This document shows, piece by piece, positions 8,024 to 16,631 of a DNA stretch of 64,000 nucleotides. The stretch spans positions 62,001-126,000 of the forward strand of contig NZ_PXYL01000006.1 in assembly GCF_003012705.1 (NCBI RefSeq), given 5' to 3'. The stretch is from Pseudaminobacter soli (ex Li et al. 2025) (GTDB taxonomy: Bacteria > Pseudomonadota > Alphaproteobacteria > Rhizobiales > Rhizobiaceae). Below the pieces are notes generated by a model. It was not told the origin of the DNA and did no database searches. It saw only the letters and a program-made list of their open reading frames with translations. Position numbers and translations under genes: made by a program. Position 1 is the first letter of the stretch. Every line of letters starts with the position of its first letter.

Positions 8024-8073
8024 AGCATTTTGCAGCCAGACGGAATCGTCTGGCGTCGCACAAATGCGGCTAA
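8021..8073 (+). repeat. Dispersed 53-bp hairpin repeat, copy 1 of 3
   Basis: The element starts TAGAGCATTTTGCAGCC and ends ACAAATGCGGCTAA. Inside it CCAGACG and CGTCTGG form a 7-bp stem around a GAAT loop. Further copies are at 25124-25176 and 47792-47844. The outer GCATTT and AAATGC can also pair. In this copy the opening TAG is the stop codon of the dedA gene. Confidence 0.9.
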
Positions 8074-8129
8074 GAAAACGGATAGAGCAGCCCCTTCCCA
8101 AGCGCCATGCGCCCGTGTTTAGTCGCGGC

Positions 8130-9041
8130 ATGGCATTCACGATCAGGCAGTTGCAGTTCTTCGTCGCGGTGGCCGAGCAGGGCACTGTCTCCGGCGCCGC
8201 GCAGAACCTTTCCATCTCGCAATCGGCGGTCACCGAGGCGATCAAGGATCTGGAACGAGACCTTGGCGTGGAACTGTTCGAGCGTCATCCGCGCGGGCTC
8301 TCAATCACCCACAAGGGCCACCAGTTCCTGCGCCACGCCACCAAGATCCTCGCCAATGTCTCGGACGCCCGGCGCACCTTCTCCGAAAAGCAGGAAAAGG
8401 TCGGCGGGCGCCTGCAGCTCGGCGTCACCTCGCTGGTCGCCGGCTATGTGCTGTCCGACCTGCTCGCCCGCTATCGCCGCGCTTTCCCGGCAATCGAGGT
8501 CTCGGCCATCGAGGACAATGGCGACTATCTCGAGCATCTGCTGATCGGCGGCGAGCTCGACGTCGCGGTCATGATCATTTCCAACCTGCGCGACCGCATG
8601 GCGCTGCAGGCCGAAATCCTCGAAGTTTCGCCCTACCGGCTGTGGCTGCCGCTCGGCCATCCGCTGGTCGACGCCGACATCATCGGCATCAACGACATCG
8701 CCGCCGAACCGCTGATCATGCTGACGGTGGACGAAATCGAGGAGAACACCGGCAAGCTGCTCTCCGCCTTCGGCGCGCGCCCGCATGTCGCCTTCCGCAC
8801 CCGCTCGGTGGAAGCGGTGCGCAGTCTGGTCGCCACCGGGGCAGGGGTCACGCTGCTGCCCGATCTTGTCTACCGCCCATGGTCGCTGGAAGGCGACCGC
8901 ATCGAATCGCGCGACATTTCCGGCTCGCTGCCGGCGGTGCAGGTGGGCATGGTGTGGCGGCGCGGCTCCAGCCTGCCGCAGGCGGCGCGCGATTTCATCG
9001 GCGTTGCGCAGTTGCAGCGTCAGAGCCGGCAGCGACCATAG
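8130..9041 (+). CDS. LysR family transcriptional regulator
   Basis: Regulator of 303 residues. The N-terminal winged helix-turn-helix spans about 5-65 (IRQLQFFVAVAEQGTVSGAA, then SQSAVTEAIKDLE) and the effector-binding domain spans 90-300. The ATG at 8130 is chosen because it places the helix-turn-helix at the usual position; longer in-frame starts would run through the hairpin repeat. It is followed after 158 bases by ydcSTUV-patD on the same strand, so it is the likely pathway regulator. Two dyads (9075-9091 and 9123-9134) in the gap are candidate binding sites. The effector is unknown; a polyamine or its aldehyde would fit the context. Confidence 0.87.
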   Translation: MAFTIRQLQFFVAVAEQGTVSGAAQNLSISQSAVTEAIKDLERDLGVELFERHPRGLSITHKGHQFLRHATKILANVSDARRTFSEKQEKVGGRLQLGVTSLVAGYVLSDLLARYRRAFPAIEVSAIEDNGDYLEHLLIGGELDVAVMIISNLRDRMALQAEILEVSPYRLWLPLGHPLVDADIIGINDIAAEPLIMLTVDEIEENTGKLLSAFGARPHVAFRTRSVEAVRSLVATGAGVTLLPDLVYRPWSLEGDRIESRDISGSLPAVQVGMVWRRGSSLPQAARDFIGVAQLQRQSRQRP

Positions 9042-9074
9042 GTAGACAGCGTTTGGCCGCTACCTCACGAGCGA

Positions 9075-9134
9075 TATCGGAAAAACCGATACCGCCTTTC
9101 TGATAAATCCGTTTGCGAATGCTCCGATTTCGGA
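9075..9134 (+). promoter_or_regulatory. Two CCGA/TCGG dyads upstream of ydcS
   Basis: TATCGG-N5-CCGATA lies at 9075-9091 and TCCGA-N2-TCGGA at 9123-9134. Both are inverted repeats built on CGG/CCG arms and are 48 bases apart start to start. They sit between the LysR gene and the ydcS start codon at 9200. They are plausible LysR sites, inferred only. Confidence 0.4.
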
Positions 9135-9199
9135 TCACCTTCTGTTTCAGGGGATCGACGCCGCCGTCCAGAGCGGCCCCTGACAATGGGAGAGAAGCC

Positions 9200-10357
9200 A
9201 TGAAATCCTTTTTGAAGACGTGTACGGCCATGACTCTGGCGCTGGGCCTCTCGGGCCAGGCCATGACCCAGGAGATGCTGAAGGAACTCGGCAAGGGCGA
9301 AGGTCAGGTCAACATCGTCGCTTGGCCGGGCTATATCGAGCGTGGCGAGAGCGACAAGGCCTACGACTGGGTTACAAGCTTCGAGAAGCAGACGGGCTGC
9401 AAGGTCAACGTCAAGACGGCCGCCACCTCCGATGAAATGGTCGCGCTGATGAACGAAGGCGGCTTCGACCTCGTCACCGCCTCGGGCGACGCCTCGCTGC
9501 GCCTGGTTGCCGGCAAGCGCGTTCAGCCGATCAACACCGATCTCATCCCGAGCTGGAAGACCGTCGACGAGCGCCTGCAGAACGCGCCCTGGTTCACCGT
9601 CGACAAGGTTCACTACGGCGTGCCCTACCAGTGGGGCCCGAACGTTCTGATGTACAACACCAATGTCTTCAAGGAAGCGCCCAAGAGCTGGAACATCGTG
9701 TTCGAGCCGATGGATTTCCCGGACGGCAAGCCCAACAAGGGCCGCATCCAGGCCTATGACGGCCCGATCCACATCGCCGATGCCTCCAACTATCTGATGG
9801 CGCACAAGCCCGAACTCGGCATCAAGGATCCCTATGAGCTGAACGAGGACCAGTACAAGGCAGCGCTCGACCTGCTGCGCGTGCAGCGCACGCTCGTCGG
9901 CCGCTACTGGCACGACGCCATGATCCAGGTCGACGACTTCAAGAATGAGGGCGTTGTTGCCTCCGGCTCGTGGCCGTTCCAGGTCAACCTGCTGAAGTCC
10001 GAGAAGCAGCCGATCGCCTCGACCATTCCGGAAGAGGGCGCCACCGGCTGGGCCGACACCACCATGATGCATGTCGAAGCCGCCCATCCGAACTGCGCCT
10101 ATATGTGGCTGGAGCATTCGCTGGAGCCCAAGCTGCAGGGCGATCTCGCCGCCTGGTTCGGCTCCAACCCCGCCGTGCCGGCCGCCTGTAAGGGCAATGA
10201 GCTGCTCGGCGAAGAGGGCTGCAAGACCAACGGCTTCGAGGACTTCGACAAGATCAAGTTCTGGCGCACGCCGGTCAGCAAGTGCGCGAGCCAGAGCGAG
10301 TGCGTGCCTTACTACCGCTGGGTCTCCGACTACATCGCCGTGATCGGCGGTCGGTAA
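9200..10357 (+). CDS. ydcS: Polyamine-type ABC transporter substrate-binding protein (YdcS-like)
   Basis: Periplasmic binding protein of 385 residues that should capture putrescine or a related polyamine. The first about 23 residues form a Sec signal peptide. The mature start VNIVAWPGYIERGE, the segment TAATSDEMVALM, GDASLRLVAGKRVQPIN and the C-terminal WVSDYIAVIGGR agree closely with E. coli YdcS. Most of the cysteines near the C-terminus (CKGNELLGEEGC and onwards) are also a YdcS trait. The start is set at 9200, behind GGGAGAG, rather than at an upstream in-frame codon at 9113. It heads the operon ydcSTUV-patD. YdcS has also been linked to poly-3-hydroxybutyrate complexes in E. coli, which is not testable here. 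Confidence 0.87.
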   Translation: MKSFLKTCTAMTLALGLSGQAMTQEMLKELGKGEGQVNIVAWPGYIERGESDKAYDWVTSFEKQTGCKVNVKTAATSDEMVALMNEGGFDLVTASGDASLRLVAGKRVQPINTDLIPSWKTVDERLQNAPWFTVDKVHYGVPYQWGPNVLMYNTNVFKEAPKSWNIVFEPMDFPDGKPNKGRIQAYDGPIHIADASNYLMAHKPELGIKDPYELNEDQYKAALDLLRVQRTLVGRYWHDAMIQVDDFKNEGVVASGSWPFQVNLLKSEKQPIASTIPEEGATGWADTTMMHVEAAHPNCAYMWLEHSLEPKLQGDLAAWFGSNPAVPAACKGNELLGEEGCKTNGFEDFDKIKFWRTPVSKCASQSECVPYYRWVSDYIAVIGGR

Positions 10358-10365
10358 GACCACTT

Positions 10366-10481
10366 ACCCTCCCTTGTGGGGAGGGTCGACGCTCAGCGTC
10401 GGGGTGGGGGTGCTTTCGCACCTGCATTTCAACTTTACCCCCACCCGCGCCTTTAGCGTGACCTCCCCATAAGGGGGAGGT
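10366..10481. repeat. Imperfect GC-rich inverted repeat between ydcS and ydcT
   Basis: The left arm (10366-10411, starting ACCCTCCCTTGTGGGGAGGG) and the right arm (10437-10481, ending CCTCCCCATAAGGGGGAGGT) are reverse complements with some mismatches. A further run of CCCC/GGGG-rich sequence continues to 10560. The core CTCCC-TTGTG-GGGAG resembles the elements at 1268-1423 and 16632-16760. It stands directly after the binding-protein gene, where a stem-loop often protects the upstream mRNA. Confidence 0.75.
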
Positions 10482-10585
10482 GGGCGCCCGCGTTACCACG
10501 CTCCCTCCTTTCCCCCACAGGGGAGAGGTGGCCGCATTGCGGTGGCCGAGTGAGGGGGCTTGTGCATCAAGAAAGCTAGACCCGC

Positions 10586-11578
10586 ATGACCTCAGCCGTT
10601 TCCTTCGAAAATGTCTCCCGCCACTTCGGCGCCGTGCGCGCGGTCGATGCGGTCGATCTCGACATCAGGCCGGGCGAATTCTTCGCCATGCTCGGCCCGT
10701 CGGGTTCGGGCAAGACCACCTGCCTGCGCCTCATAGCCGGCTTCGAGCAGCCGACCGGCGGCAGCATTTCGATCTTCGGCGAGCGCGCCGAGGGCGTTCC
10801 GCCCTATCGCCGCAACGTCAACACCGTGTTCCAGGATTACGCGCTGTTTCCGCATCTCAACGTGCTCGACAATGTCGCCTACGGGCTGATGGTCAAGGGC
10901 GTTTCCCGCGCCGAGCGCGGCCGGCAGGCGGAAGAGGCTCTCAAGCTGGTGCAGCTTCCCGGCTATGGCGCCCGCAAGCCTGGCCAGCTTTCCGGCGGTC
11001 AGCGCCAGCGTGTCGCGCTCGCCCGCGCGCTGGTCAACAAGCCCCGCGTGCTGCTGCTCGACGAACCGCTTGGCGCGCTCGATCTCAAGCTGCGCGAGAA
11101 CATGCAGGAGGAGCTAAAACTCCTGCAGCGTGCGCTGGGCATCACCTTCGTCTTCGTCACCCACGACCAGGGCGAAGCGCTCTCCATGGCCGACCGCGTG
11201 GCCGTGTTCAACGATGGCCGCATCATGCAGGTCGGCGCTCCGCAGGACATCTATGAGCGGCCGCAGTCGCGCTTCGTGGCGGATTTCGTCGGCTCCTCCA
11301 ACGTGCTGCCCCCCGAATTCGTCGCTCGGCACGGCGGCGCGCGCCGCTGGGCGAGCCTCAGGCCTGAAAAGATCAGGCTCGGCGAAGCCAATGGCGCTGG
11401 CGTTTCCGGCACGGTTCGGGCGCGCAGCTTCCTCGGCGCCACCAACCGCGTCACCGTCGAGGCCGAGGGCGTGCGCCTGCATGCAGTTGTGCCCGCCGGC
11501 CTGCCGCTGCCGGACGATGGCGCCGAAACGCGCCTGTCGTGGTCGCCCGCCGACCTGCATCTGATGGAAGAAGCGTGA
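10586..11578 (+). CDS. ydcT: Polyamine-type ABC transporter ATP-binding protein (YdcT/PotA-like)
   Basis: ATPase subunit of the importer, 330 residues. It has Walker A GPSGSGKT (37-44), the signature LSGGQRQR (135-142), Walker B VLLLDEP (155-161) and the H-loop FVTHDQGEA. The C-terminal about 90 residues form a TOBE-type domain (WASLRPEKIRLG). It is shorter than PotA (378) and similar to YdcT (337). Its last base is the first base of the ydcU start codon (ATGA overlap). The 228-base gap from ydcS holds a palindromic element but no recognisable gene. Confidence 0.9.
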   Translation: MTSAVSFENVSRHFGAVRAVDAVDLDIRPGEFFAMLGPSGSGKTTCLRLIAGFEQPTGGSISIFGERAEGVPPYRRNVNTVFQDYALFPHLNVLDNVAYGLMVKGVSRAERGRQAEEALKLVQLPGYGARKPGQLSGGQRQRVALARALVNKPRVLLLDEPLGALDLKLRENMQEELKLLQRALGITFVFVTHDQGEALSMADRVAVFNDGRIMQVGAPQDIYERPQSRFVADFVGSSNVLPPEFVARHGGARRWASLRPEKIRLGEANGAGVSGTVRARSFLGATNRVTVEAEGVRLHAVVPAGLPLPDDGAETRLSWSPADLHLMEEA

Positions 11579-12543
11579 TGAGCGCCTCGGCCGTCATTCC
11601 CGCGCACGCGCCAGCCATTCTGCCCAGCCGCGGCGGCATTGCCGGTGCGCTGTCCGATACCTTCTGGCGCAGGCCCAAGGTACTTCTCTTCCTGATGCTG
11701 CTGCCGCCGTTGCTCTGGCTCGGCATCGTCTATCTGGGTTCGCTGTTTGCGCTGCTGCTGCAGAGCTTCTTTTCGATCGACGAGTTCTCCGGCCTCATCA
11801 ACAGGCAGTTCACGCTGAAGACCTATGGCGACCTCTTCCAGGCCGCCAATCTCGACATCATCATCCGCACGGTGGTCATGGCCGCCAGCGTCACGCTCGC
11901 CTCGGCGGTCGTGGCCTTCCCCATCGCCTATTACGCGGCCCGCTTTGCGCGTGGCAAATGGAAGGCGCTGTTCTATCTCGGCATCATGCTGCCGCTGTGG
12001 TCGAGCTATCTTGTCAAGATCTATGCCTGGAAGCTGATCCTCGCCAAGGAAGGCATCCTCACCTGGTTCCTCGACAAGCTGCATCTCGGCTGGCTGCTCG
12101 ATGCCTGGCTGTCGCTGCCCTATGTCGGCGGCAACTCGCTGTCGGTGTCCTTCACCGGCACCTTCATCGTCTTCGTCTATGTCTGGCTGCCCTACATGAT
12201 CCTGCCGATCCAGGCCGCACTCGAGCGCGTGCCGGGCAATCTGGTGGAAGCCTCGTCCGACCTTGGCGCGTCGCCCGGGCAGACGTTCCGCAACGTGTTG
12301 TTCCCGCTGGCCCTGCCGGGCATCGTCGCCGGCTCCATCTTCACCTTCTCGCTGACGCTGGGCGACTACATCATCCCCCAGATCATCGGCACCTCGCGCC
12401 TGTTCATCGGCCAGGCCGTCTACGCCCAGCAGGGCACCGCCGGCAACATTCCGCTGGCCGCCGCCTTCACCGTCGTCCCCGTCGTCATCATGGGTTTCTA
12501 CCTGTGGGGCGCCAAGCGCATGGGAGCTTTCGATGCGCTCTGA
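11578..12543 (+). CDS. ydcU: Polyamine-type ABC transporter permease, PotB class (YdcU-like)
   Basis: Inner-membrane permease of 321 residues with a long N-terminal lead and about six transmembrane segments. The EAA loop that contacts the ATPase is [20 protein letters not shown], near residues 220-240. The first periplasmic loop is enlarged ([21 protein letters not shown]), as in PotB-type permeases. The ATG at 11578 overlaps the stop of ydcT; an earlier in-frame codon at 11539 lies inside ydcT and is not needed. It overlaps the next permease by 11 bases, so the two are probably made together as a heterodimer. Confidence 0.88.
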   Translation: MSASAVIPAHAPAILPSRGGIAGALSDTFWRRPKVLLFLMLLPPLLWLGIVYLGSLFALLLQSFFSIDEFSGLINRQFTLKTYGDLFQAANLDIIIRTVVMAASVTLASAVVAFPIAYYAARFARGKWKALFYLGIMLPLWSSYLVKIYAWKLILAKEGILTWFLDKLHLGWLLDAWLSLPYVGGNSLSVSFTGTFIVFVYVWLPYMILPIQAALERVPGNLVEASSDLGASPGQTFRNVLFPLALPGIVAGSIFTFSLTLGDYIIPQIIGTSRLFIGQAVYAQQGTAGNIPLAAAFTVVPVVIMGFYLWGAKRMGAFDAL

Positions 12544-13348
12544 TCGCAACCAGTCCGCGCCCTTGGGCGTCAAGCTCGCAGCCGCTGCAGGCCTTCTGTT
12601 CCTGCATCTGCCGATCCTGCTGATCTTCGTCTACGCCTTCACGACGGAGGAAAAGTCCTACCAGTGGCCGCCGCCCGGCTTCACGCTCGACTGGCTGAGC
12701 GTCACCTGGAACCGGCCCGACGTCTGGACGGCGCTGGGCCTGTCGGTCAAGGTCGCGGTGGTATCGACGACGATCGCGCTGGTGCTCGGCACGCTCTGCG
12801 CCGCCGCCGTCAGCGGCACGAAATTCTTCGGCCGCGAGGTGGTGTCGCTGCTGGTCATCCTGCCGATCGCGCTGCCCGGCATCATCACCGGTATCGCGCT
12901 GCGCTCGGCCTTCAACCTGGCGGACATCCCGTTCTCGTTCTGGACGATCATCCTCGGTCACGCCACCTTCTGCGTGGTGGTGGTCTACAACAACGCGGTG
13001 GCGCGCTTCCGCCGCACCTCCGGTTCGCTGGTCGAGGCGTCGATGGACCTCGGCGCCGACGGTTTCCAGACCTTCCGGCACGTGATCCTGCCCAATATCG
13101 GCACCGCACTGCTTGCCGGCGGCATGCTGGCCTTTGCGCTGTCCTTCGACGAGGTGATCGTCACCACCTTCACCGCCGGCCAGCAGCAGACGCTGCCGAT
13201 CTGGATGCTGGAGGAACTGGTGCGGCCGCGTCAGCGCCCGGTCACCAATGTGGTGGCCATGGTGGTGGTGCTGGTGACGTTCCTGCCCATCCTCGCCGCC
13301 TATTACCTGACCCGCGAAGGCGACCAGGTCGCCGGCAGCGGCAAATAG
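12533..13348 (+). CDS. ydcV: Polyamine-type ABC transporter permease, PotC class (YdcV-like)
   Basis: Second permease of the importer, 271 residues with six predicted transmembrane helices. The N-terminal helix ([23 protein letters not shown]) is followed by the PotC-type loop [10 protein letters not shown]. The EAA loop is [20 protein letters not shown], near 160-180. The start overlaps ydcU by 11 bases and the stop lies 22 bases before patD. It would pair with ydcU in the membrane; which permease lines more of the substrate path cannot be told from sequence. Confidence 0.88.
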   Translation: MRSDRNQSAPLGVKLAAAAGLLFLHLPILLIFVYAFTTEEKSYQWPPPGFTLDWLSVTWNRPDVWTALGLSVKVAVVSTTIALVLGTLCAAAVSGTKFFGREVVSLLVILPIALPGIITGIALRSAFNLADIPFSFWTIILGHATFCVVVVYNNAVARFRRTSGSLVEASMDLGADGFQTFRHVILPNIGTALLAGGMLAFALSFDEVIVTTFTAGQQQTLPIWMLEELVRPRQRPVTNVVAMVVVLVTFLPILAAYYLTREGDQVAGSGK

Positions 13349-13370
13349 ACTTCAAAGGGAGAGAGACCTC

Positions 13371-14798
13371 ATGGATACCGAGATGCTGATCGGTTCGCGC
13401 TTCGAGAAAGGCACCGAGATCGAAGAACCGATCCTCAACCCCAAGACCGGCGAAACCATCCTCAACCTGCCCGAGGCGAGCCAGGCGCAGATCGACGCCG
13501 CCGTCGCCGCGGCGCAAAAAGCCTTCGGCGACTGGTCGCGCACCACGCCCGCCCAGCGCTCCGGCTACCTGCTCAAGATCGCCGAGCGCATCGAGGCCGA
13601 GGCTGCCGAGTTCGCCCGGCTCGAAGCGCTGAACTGCGGCAAGCCCATCAATGCCGTGCTCAATGACGAGATTCCCGCGCTGGTAGACTGCTACCGCTTC
13701 TTTGCAGGTGCCGTGCGCTCCATGCCGGGCGTCGTCGCGGGTGAATATCTGCCGGGCCACACCTCGATGATCCGCCGCGACCCGGTCGGCATCGTCGCCT
13801 CCATCGCGCCGTGGAACTATCCGCTGATGATGATGGCCTGGAAGCTGGCCCCGGCCATTGCCGGCGGCAACACCGTGGTCTTCAAGCCGTCCGAGCAGAC
13901 GCCGCTGACGGCGCTGAAGCTCGCGCGCATCCTGGCCGACGTGCTGCCCGAGGGCGTGGTCAATGTCGTGCTCGGCCGCGGCGAGAGCGTCGGTAATGCG
14001 CTCATCAATCACCCCAAGATCAACATGATCTCGATTACCGGCGACATCGCCACCGGCAAGAAGGTGCTGCAGGCGGCCGCCCGCTCGGTCAAGCGCACGC
14101 ATCTGGAGCTTGGCGGCAAGGCGCCGGTCATCGTCTTTGACGACGCCGATCTGGAAGCCGTGGTCAATGGCGTGCGTGCCTTCGGCTACTACAATGCCGG
14201 CCAGGACTGCACCGCCGCCTGCCGCATCTATGCCGGCAAGAAGATCTACGACAAGCTGGTCGCCGACCTCACCTCGGCCGTCTCGTCGATCAGGTACAAC
14301 CTTGCCGACGACACCGAAAACGAGATCGGGCCGCTCATCTCCAGCCGCCAGCGCGACCGCGTGGCAAGCTTCGTGGAGCGCGCCACCGAGCAAAAGCATA
14401 TCGAGATCACCACCGGCGGCCGGCCGGGCGAGGGGGGCGGCTTCTTCTACCAGCCCACTGTCGTGGCCGGCGCGCTACAGGAGGACGAGATCGTGCAGCG
14501 CGAGGTGTTCGGCCCCGTGGTCTCGGTCACCCGCTTCTCCGATGTGGACGAGGCGGTGAACTGGGCCAACGCGTCCGATTACGGCCTCGCCTCCTCGGTG
14601 TGGACCAAGGATATCTCGCGCGCCATGGCCACCGCCGCACGCCTGCAATATGGCTGCACCTGGATCAACACCCACTTCATGCTCACCAACGAGATGCCAC
14701 ATGGCGGCATCAAGCAGTCGGGCTACGGCAAGGACATGTCGCTCTATGCGCTGGAGGACTACACGGTGGTCCGCCACGTCATGGTCGCGCATGGGTGA
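13371..14798 (+). CDS. patD: Gamma-aminobutyraldehyde dehydrogenase (PatD-like aldehyde dehydrogenase)
   Basis: NAD-dependent aldehyde dehydrogenase of 475 residues that should oxidise 4-aminobutanal, the product of putrescine deamination, to GABA. Key residues are Asn149 (APWNYPL), Lys172 (FKPSEQTP), general base Glu246 (LELGGK) and nucleophile Cys280. The segment [15 protein letters not shown] is diagnostic of the PatD/YdcW branch; betaine-aldehyde dehydrogenases carry other residues before the cysteine. GGAGAGAG precedes the ATG. It closes the ydcSTUV cluster just as in E. coli, so imported polyamine would feed GABA. A GGCCTGA-TGA-TCAGGCC hairpin follows at 14806-14822. Confidence 0.87.
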   Translation: MDTEMLIGSRFEKGTEIEEPILNPKTGETILNLPEASQAQIDAAVAAAQKAFGDWSRTTPAQRSGYLLKIAERIEAEAAEFARLEALNCGKPINAVLNDEIPALVDCYRFFAGAVRSMPGVVAGEYLPGHTSMIRRDPVGIVASIAPWNYPLMMMAWKLAPAIAGGNTVVFKPSEQTPLTALKLARILADVLPEGVVNVVLGRGESVGNALINHPKINMISITGDIATGKKVLQAAARSVKRTHLELGGKAPVIVFDDADLEAVVNGVRAFGYYNAGQDCTAACRIYAGKKIYDKLVADLTSAVSSIRYNLADDTENEIGPLISSRQRDRVASFVERATEQKHIEITTGGRPGEGGGFFYQPTVVAGALQEDEIVQREVFGPVVSVTRFSDVDEAVNWANASDYGLASSVWTKDISRAMATAARLQYGCTWINTHFMLTNEMPHGGIKQSGYGKDMSLYALEDYTVVRHVMVAHG

Positions 14799-14805
14799 GC
14801 GGCCG

Positions 14806-14822
14806 GGCCTGATGATCAGGCC
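14806..14822 (+). terminator. Hairpin after patD without a T-tract
   Basis: GGCCTGA and TCAGGCC pair perfectly around a TGA loop, starting 8 bases after the patD stop. No run of T follows, so it may be an mRNA-end protector or attenuator, with the SnoaL-like gene behind it. Confidence 0.4.
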
Positions 14823-14899
14823 AAAGGAATGCCGGGACGCCACAACAAACGGCGCTCCGGCTGGGAACGAAAAATCCAACAAAAACAGGGAGGAAAAGC

Positions 14900-15391
14900 A
14901 TGCGCAGGCGTCAGTTTCTCGCAGTCACCGGTGCGCTGGCTCTGGCCGGCATGACCATCATGCGACCGGCCATGGCCGACGACACGCCGCAGGCGGTAGT
15001 CGAGTCCTATCTGGCGGCGTGGAATGCCCACGATTCCGCCAAGGCGGCGGGGCATTTCGCCGACAACGTCACCTATTACGATGCCTCGGTCGGCACGCCG
15101 GTCGAAGGCCGCGAGGCGGCCAAAACGGGCGTCATCGATAATTTCCTCAACGCCGTGCCCGACGCCGTGTGGAAGATGAAGGGCTCGCCCATCGTGCAGG
15201 ACGGCCGCGTTTCCTTCGAGTGGCAGTTCTCCGGCACCAATACCGGCGACTGGGCCGACGGCGCCAAGGCCACCGGCAAGAGTTTTAAGTTCGACGGCGC
15301 CTCGATATTCGAGATCGGCGGCGGCAAGATCACCCATCAGGCCGATTATTACGACGCGCTAGGCTTCTACAAGCAGCTCGGGTTGATGTAG
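14900..15391 (+). CDS. Secreted SnoaL-like/ester cyclase family protein with Tat-type signal
   Basis: Small exported protein of 163 residues. The N-terminus MRRRQFLAVTGALALAG has a twin-arginine motif (RRRQFL) followed by a hydrophobic run and a cut after AMA near residue 26. The mature domain matches the SnoaL/ester cyclase fold: VVESYLAAWNAHD at the start, then HFADNVTYYD, a beta-sheet core, and a closing HQADYYDALGFYKQLG. Such proteins are cyclases, isomerases or ligand-binding proteins, and the substrate cannot be inferred. GGGAGG lies 6 bases before the ATG. It follows patD on the same strand after 101 bases and may be the last gene of that unit. Confidence 0.75.
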   Translation: MRRRQFLAVTGALALAGMTIMRPAMADDTPQAVVESYLAAWNAHDSAKAAGHFADNVTYYDASVGTPVEGREAAKTGVIDNFLNAVPDAVWKMKGSPIVQDGRVSFEWQFSGTNTGDWADGAKATGKSFKFDGASIFEIGGGKITHQADYYDALGFYKQLGLM

Positions 15392-15411
15392 GCGGGGCAA
15401 CCGACGCTTCC

Positions 15412-15437
15412 TCTCCCCCGTCGAACGGTGGAGAGGT
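15412..15437 (+). terminator. Stem-loop after the SnoaL-like gene
   Basis: CTCTCC and GGAGAG flank CCCGTCGAACGGT, in which CCGT/ACGG can extend the stem. It lies 20 bases after the stop of the plus-strand gene. No clear T-run follows, so its terminator role is tentative. Confidence 0.4.
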
Positions 15438-15512
15438 CGTTTGCGAAGCAAACCGGAGTGGCGGTCGAATTCTACATACGACCGGCTCTCGCACTCACTG
15501 CCGAAGGCAAAT

Positions 15513-15541
15513 CAGGATCGGGCCAACCCCGATCCGGAAAA
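15513..15541 (-). terminator. Terminator-like hairpin after the formate dehydrogenase operon
   Basis: On the minus strand GGATCGGG (15535-15528) and CCCGATCC (15522-15515) form an 8-bp GC-rich stem with a 5-base loop, just after the fdsD stop at 15553. The trailing TGATTTG is only mildly T-rich. Confidence 0.55.
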
Positions 15542-15552
15542 ATTGGGCAGCC

Positions 15553-15804
15553 TTAGGCCGCCGCGTCGGCCGGCCGTCTGATGGTCGAGGACGCCGCGAG
15601 CACCAGCTCGTCCAGGCCGTCGCCGCCGGCATCGATGATCTCGAACAGGTGCCGGCGCATGCGCGGCTCCCAGAACTTGTTGATGTGCTCGGCCGTGCCG
15701 GCAATGCCTTCCTCTCGCGGCTTGGAGTGGAAGAAGGTCGCGATCTGGTTGGCCATGCGGATGATCTTGTCGCGCGTGCTGGCTCTGTGTTCATCAAGCG
15801 ACAT
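15553..15804 (-). CDS. fdsD: NAD-dependent formate dehydrogenase delta subunit
   Basis: Small cytoplasmic subunit of 83 residues needed for stable or active FdsABG complex. It matches the FdsD family in length and in the core DKIIRMANQIATFF followed by GIAGTAEHINKFWEPRMR, where the pattern H-I-N-K-F-W-x-P-x-M-R is conserved. The end is Ala-rich and variable. Its start overlaps the end of fdhD by 11 bases, as expected for the last gene of the fdsGBA-fdhD-fdsD unit. A hairpin with an 8-bp stem follows the stop. No alternative assignment fits better. Confidence 0.9.
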   Translation of the reverse strand: MSLDEHRASTRDKIIRMANQIATFFHSKPREEGIAGTAEHINKFWEPRMRRHLFEIIDAGGDGLDELVLAASSTIRRPADAAA

Positions 15805-16621
15805 GGCGTGCTGCTCCGGAAGTAACGCGGTCTGGATTGGTGAAAATGTCGAAGTCGTCGCCGCGCACCAGCGCCACCAGCGTCATGCCGGCTTCGTCCG
15901 CGGTGCGGATGGCAAGCGCGGTGGGCGCCGAGACGGCGATGATGAAGCGCGAGCCGATGGCCGCCGCCTTCTGAACCATTTCGACGGAAACGCGGGAGGT
16001 CACGACAACCGCGCCGCTCGAACCGGCAATGCCGGCCCGCGCCAGCGCGCCGGCAAGCTTGTCGAGCGCATTGTGGCGGCCGACATCCTCGCGCGCCAAC
16101 ACCACGCCCTTGCCGGGGACGTAGAAGCCTGCGGCGTGCACCGCGCCGGTTTCGGCATGCATAGGCTGCGCCTTCGAAAGCAGCTTTACCGACTGGACGA
16201 TGTCGTCCTCGGAAAGGGTCAGCGCAGCTTGGCCCACCTGGCAAACCGAGCGCATGGCTTCATCGATGGATTCGATGCCGCAGAGCCCGCAGCCGACCGG
16301 GCCGGCGAGCCTGCGCCGCCTCGCTTGGAAGCGCGTATTGGCCTTGTCCTTCAGGCGGATCTGGATGTCGATGCCGGCGCCGAGATCCTCGACCTCGATT
16401 GACTCGATCTCCTCGGCGGAGCCGACGATGCCCTCGGTGAGCGAAAAGCCCAGCGCAAAATCCTCGAAGTCGGCGGGGCTCGCCATCATCACAGCATGCG
16501 TGGTGCCGGCATAGGAAAGCGCGATCGGCGTTTCCTCCGGAACCATGCGCTGCGCCGCAGCCGTCCCGCTCGCGCGACGCGCGATGCGGGTGATCTGCGT
16601 GGTGGCGGGGCGGTTTGTCAT
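15794..16621 (-). CDS. fdhD: Formate dehydrogenase accessory sulfurtransferase FdhD
   Basis: Carries sulfur from IscS to the molybdenum cofactor so that formate dehydrogenase becomes active. It has 275 residues from the ATG at 16621, which has GTGAGG at good spacing; a GTG four codons upstream (16633) is possible but lies directly on the purine-rich stretch. The active loop GCGLCG places the persulfide-carrying cysteines at about 111 and 114. The segments EDFALGFSLTEGI and LAREDVGRHNALDK are FdhD hallmarks. The gene follows fdsA after 157 bases containing an inverted repeat and overlaps fdsD. Confidence 0.93.
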   Translation of the reverse strand: MTNRPATTQITRIARRASGTAAAQRMVPEETPIALSYAGTTHAVMMASPADFEDFALGFSLTEGIVGSAEEIESIEVEDLGAGIDIQIRLKDKANTRFQARRRRLAGPVGCGLCGIESIDEAMRSVCQVGQAALTLSEDDIVQSVKLLSKAQPMHAETGAVHAAGFYVPGKGVVLAREDVGRHNALDKLAGALARAGIAGSSGAVVVTSRVSVEMVQKAAAIGSRFIIAVSAPTALAIRTADEAGMTLVALVRGDDFDIFTNPDRVTSGAARHVA

Positions 16622-16631
16622 GGTGCGCCTC

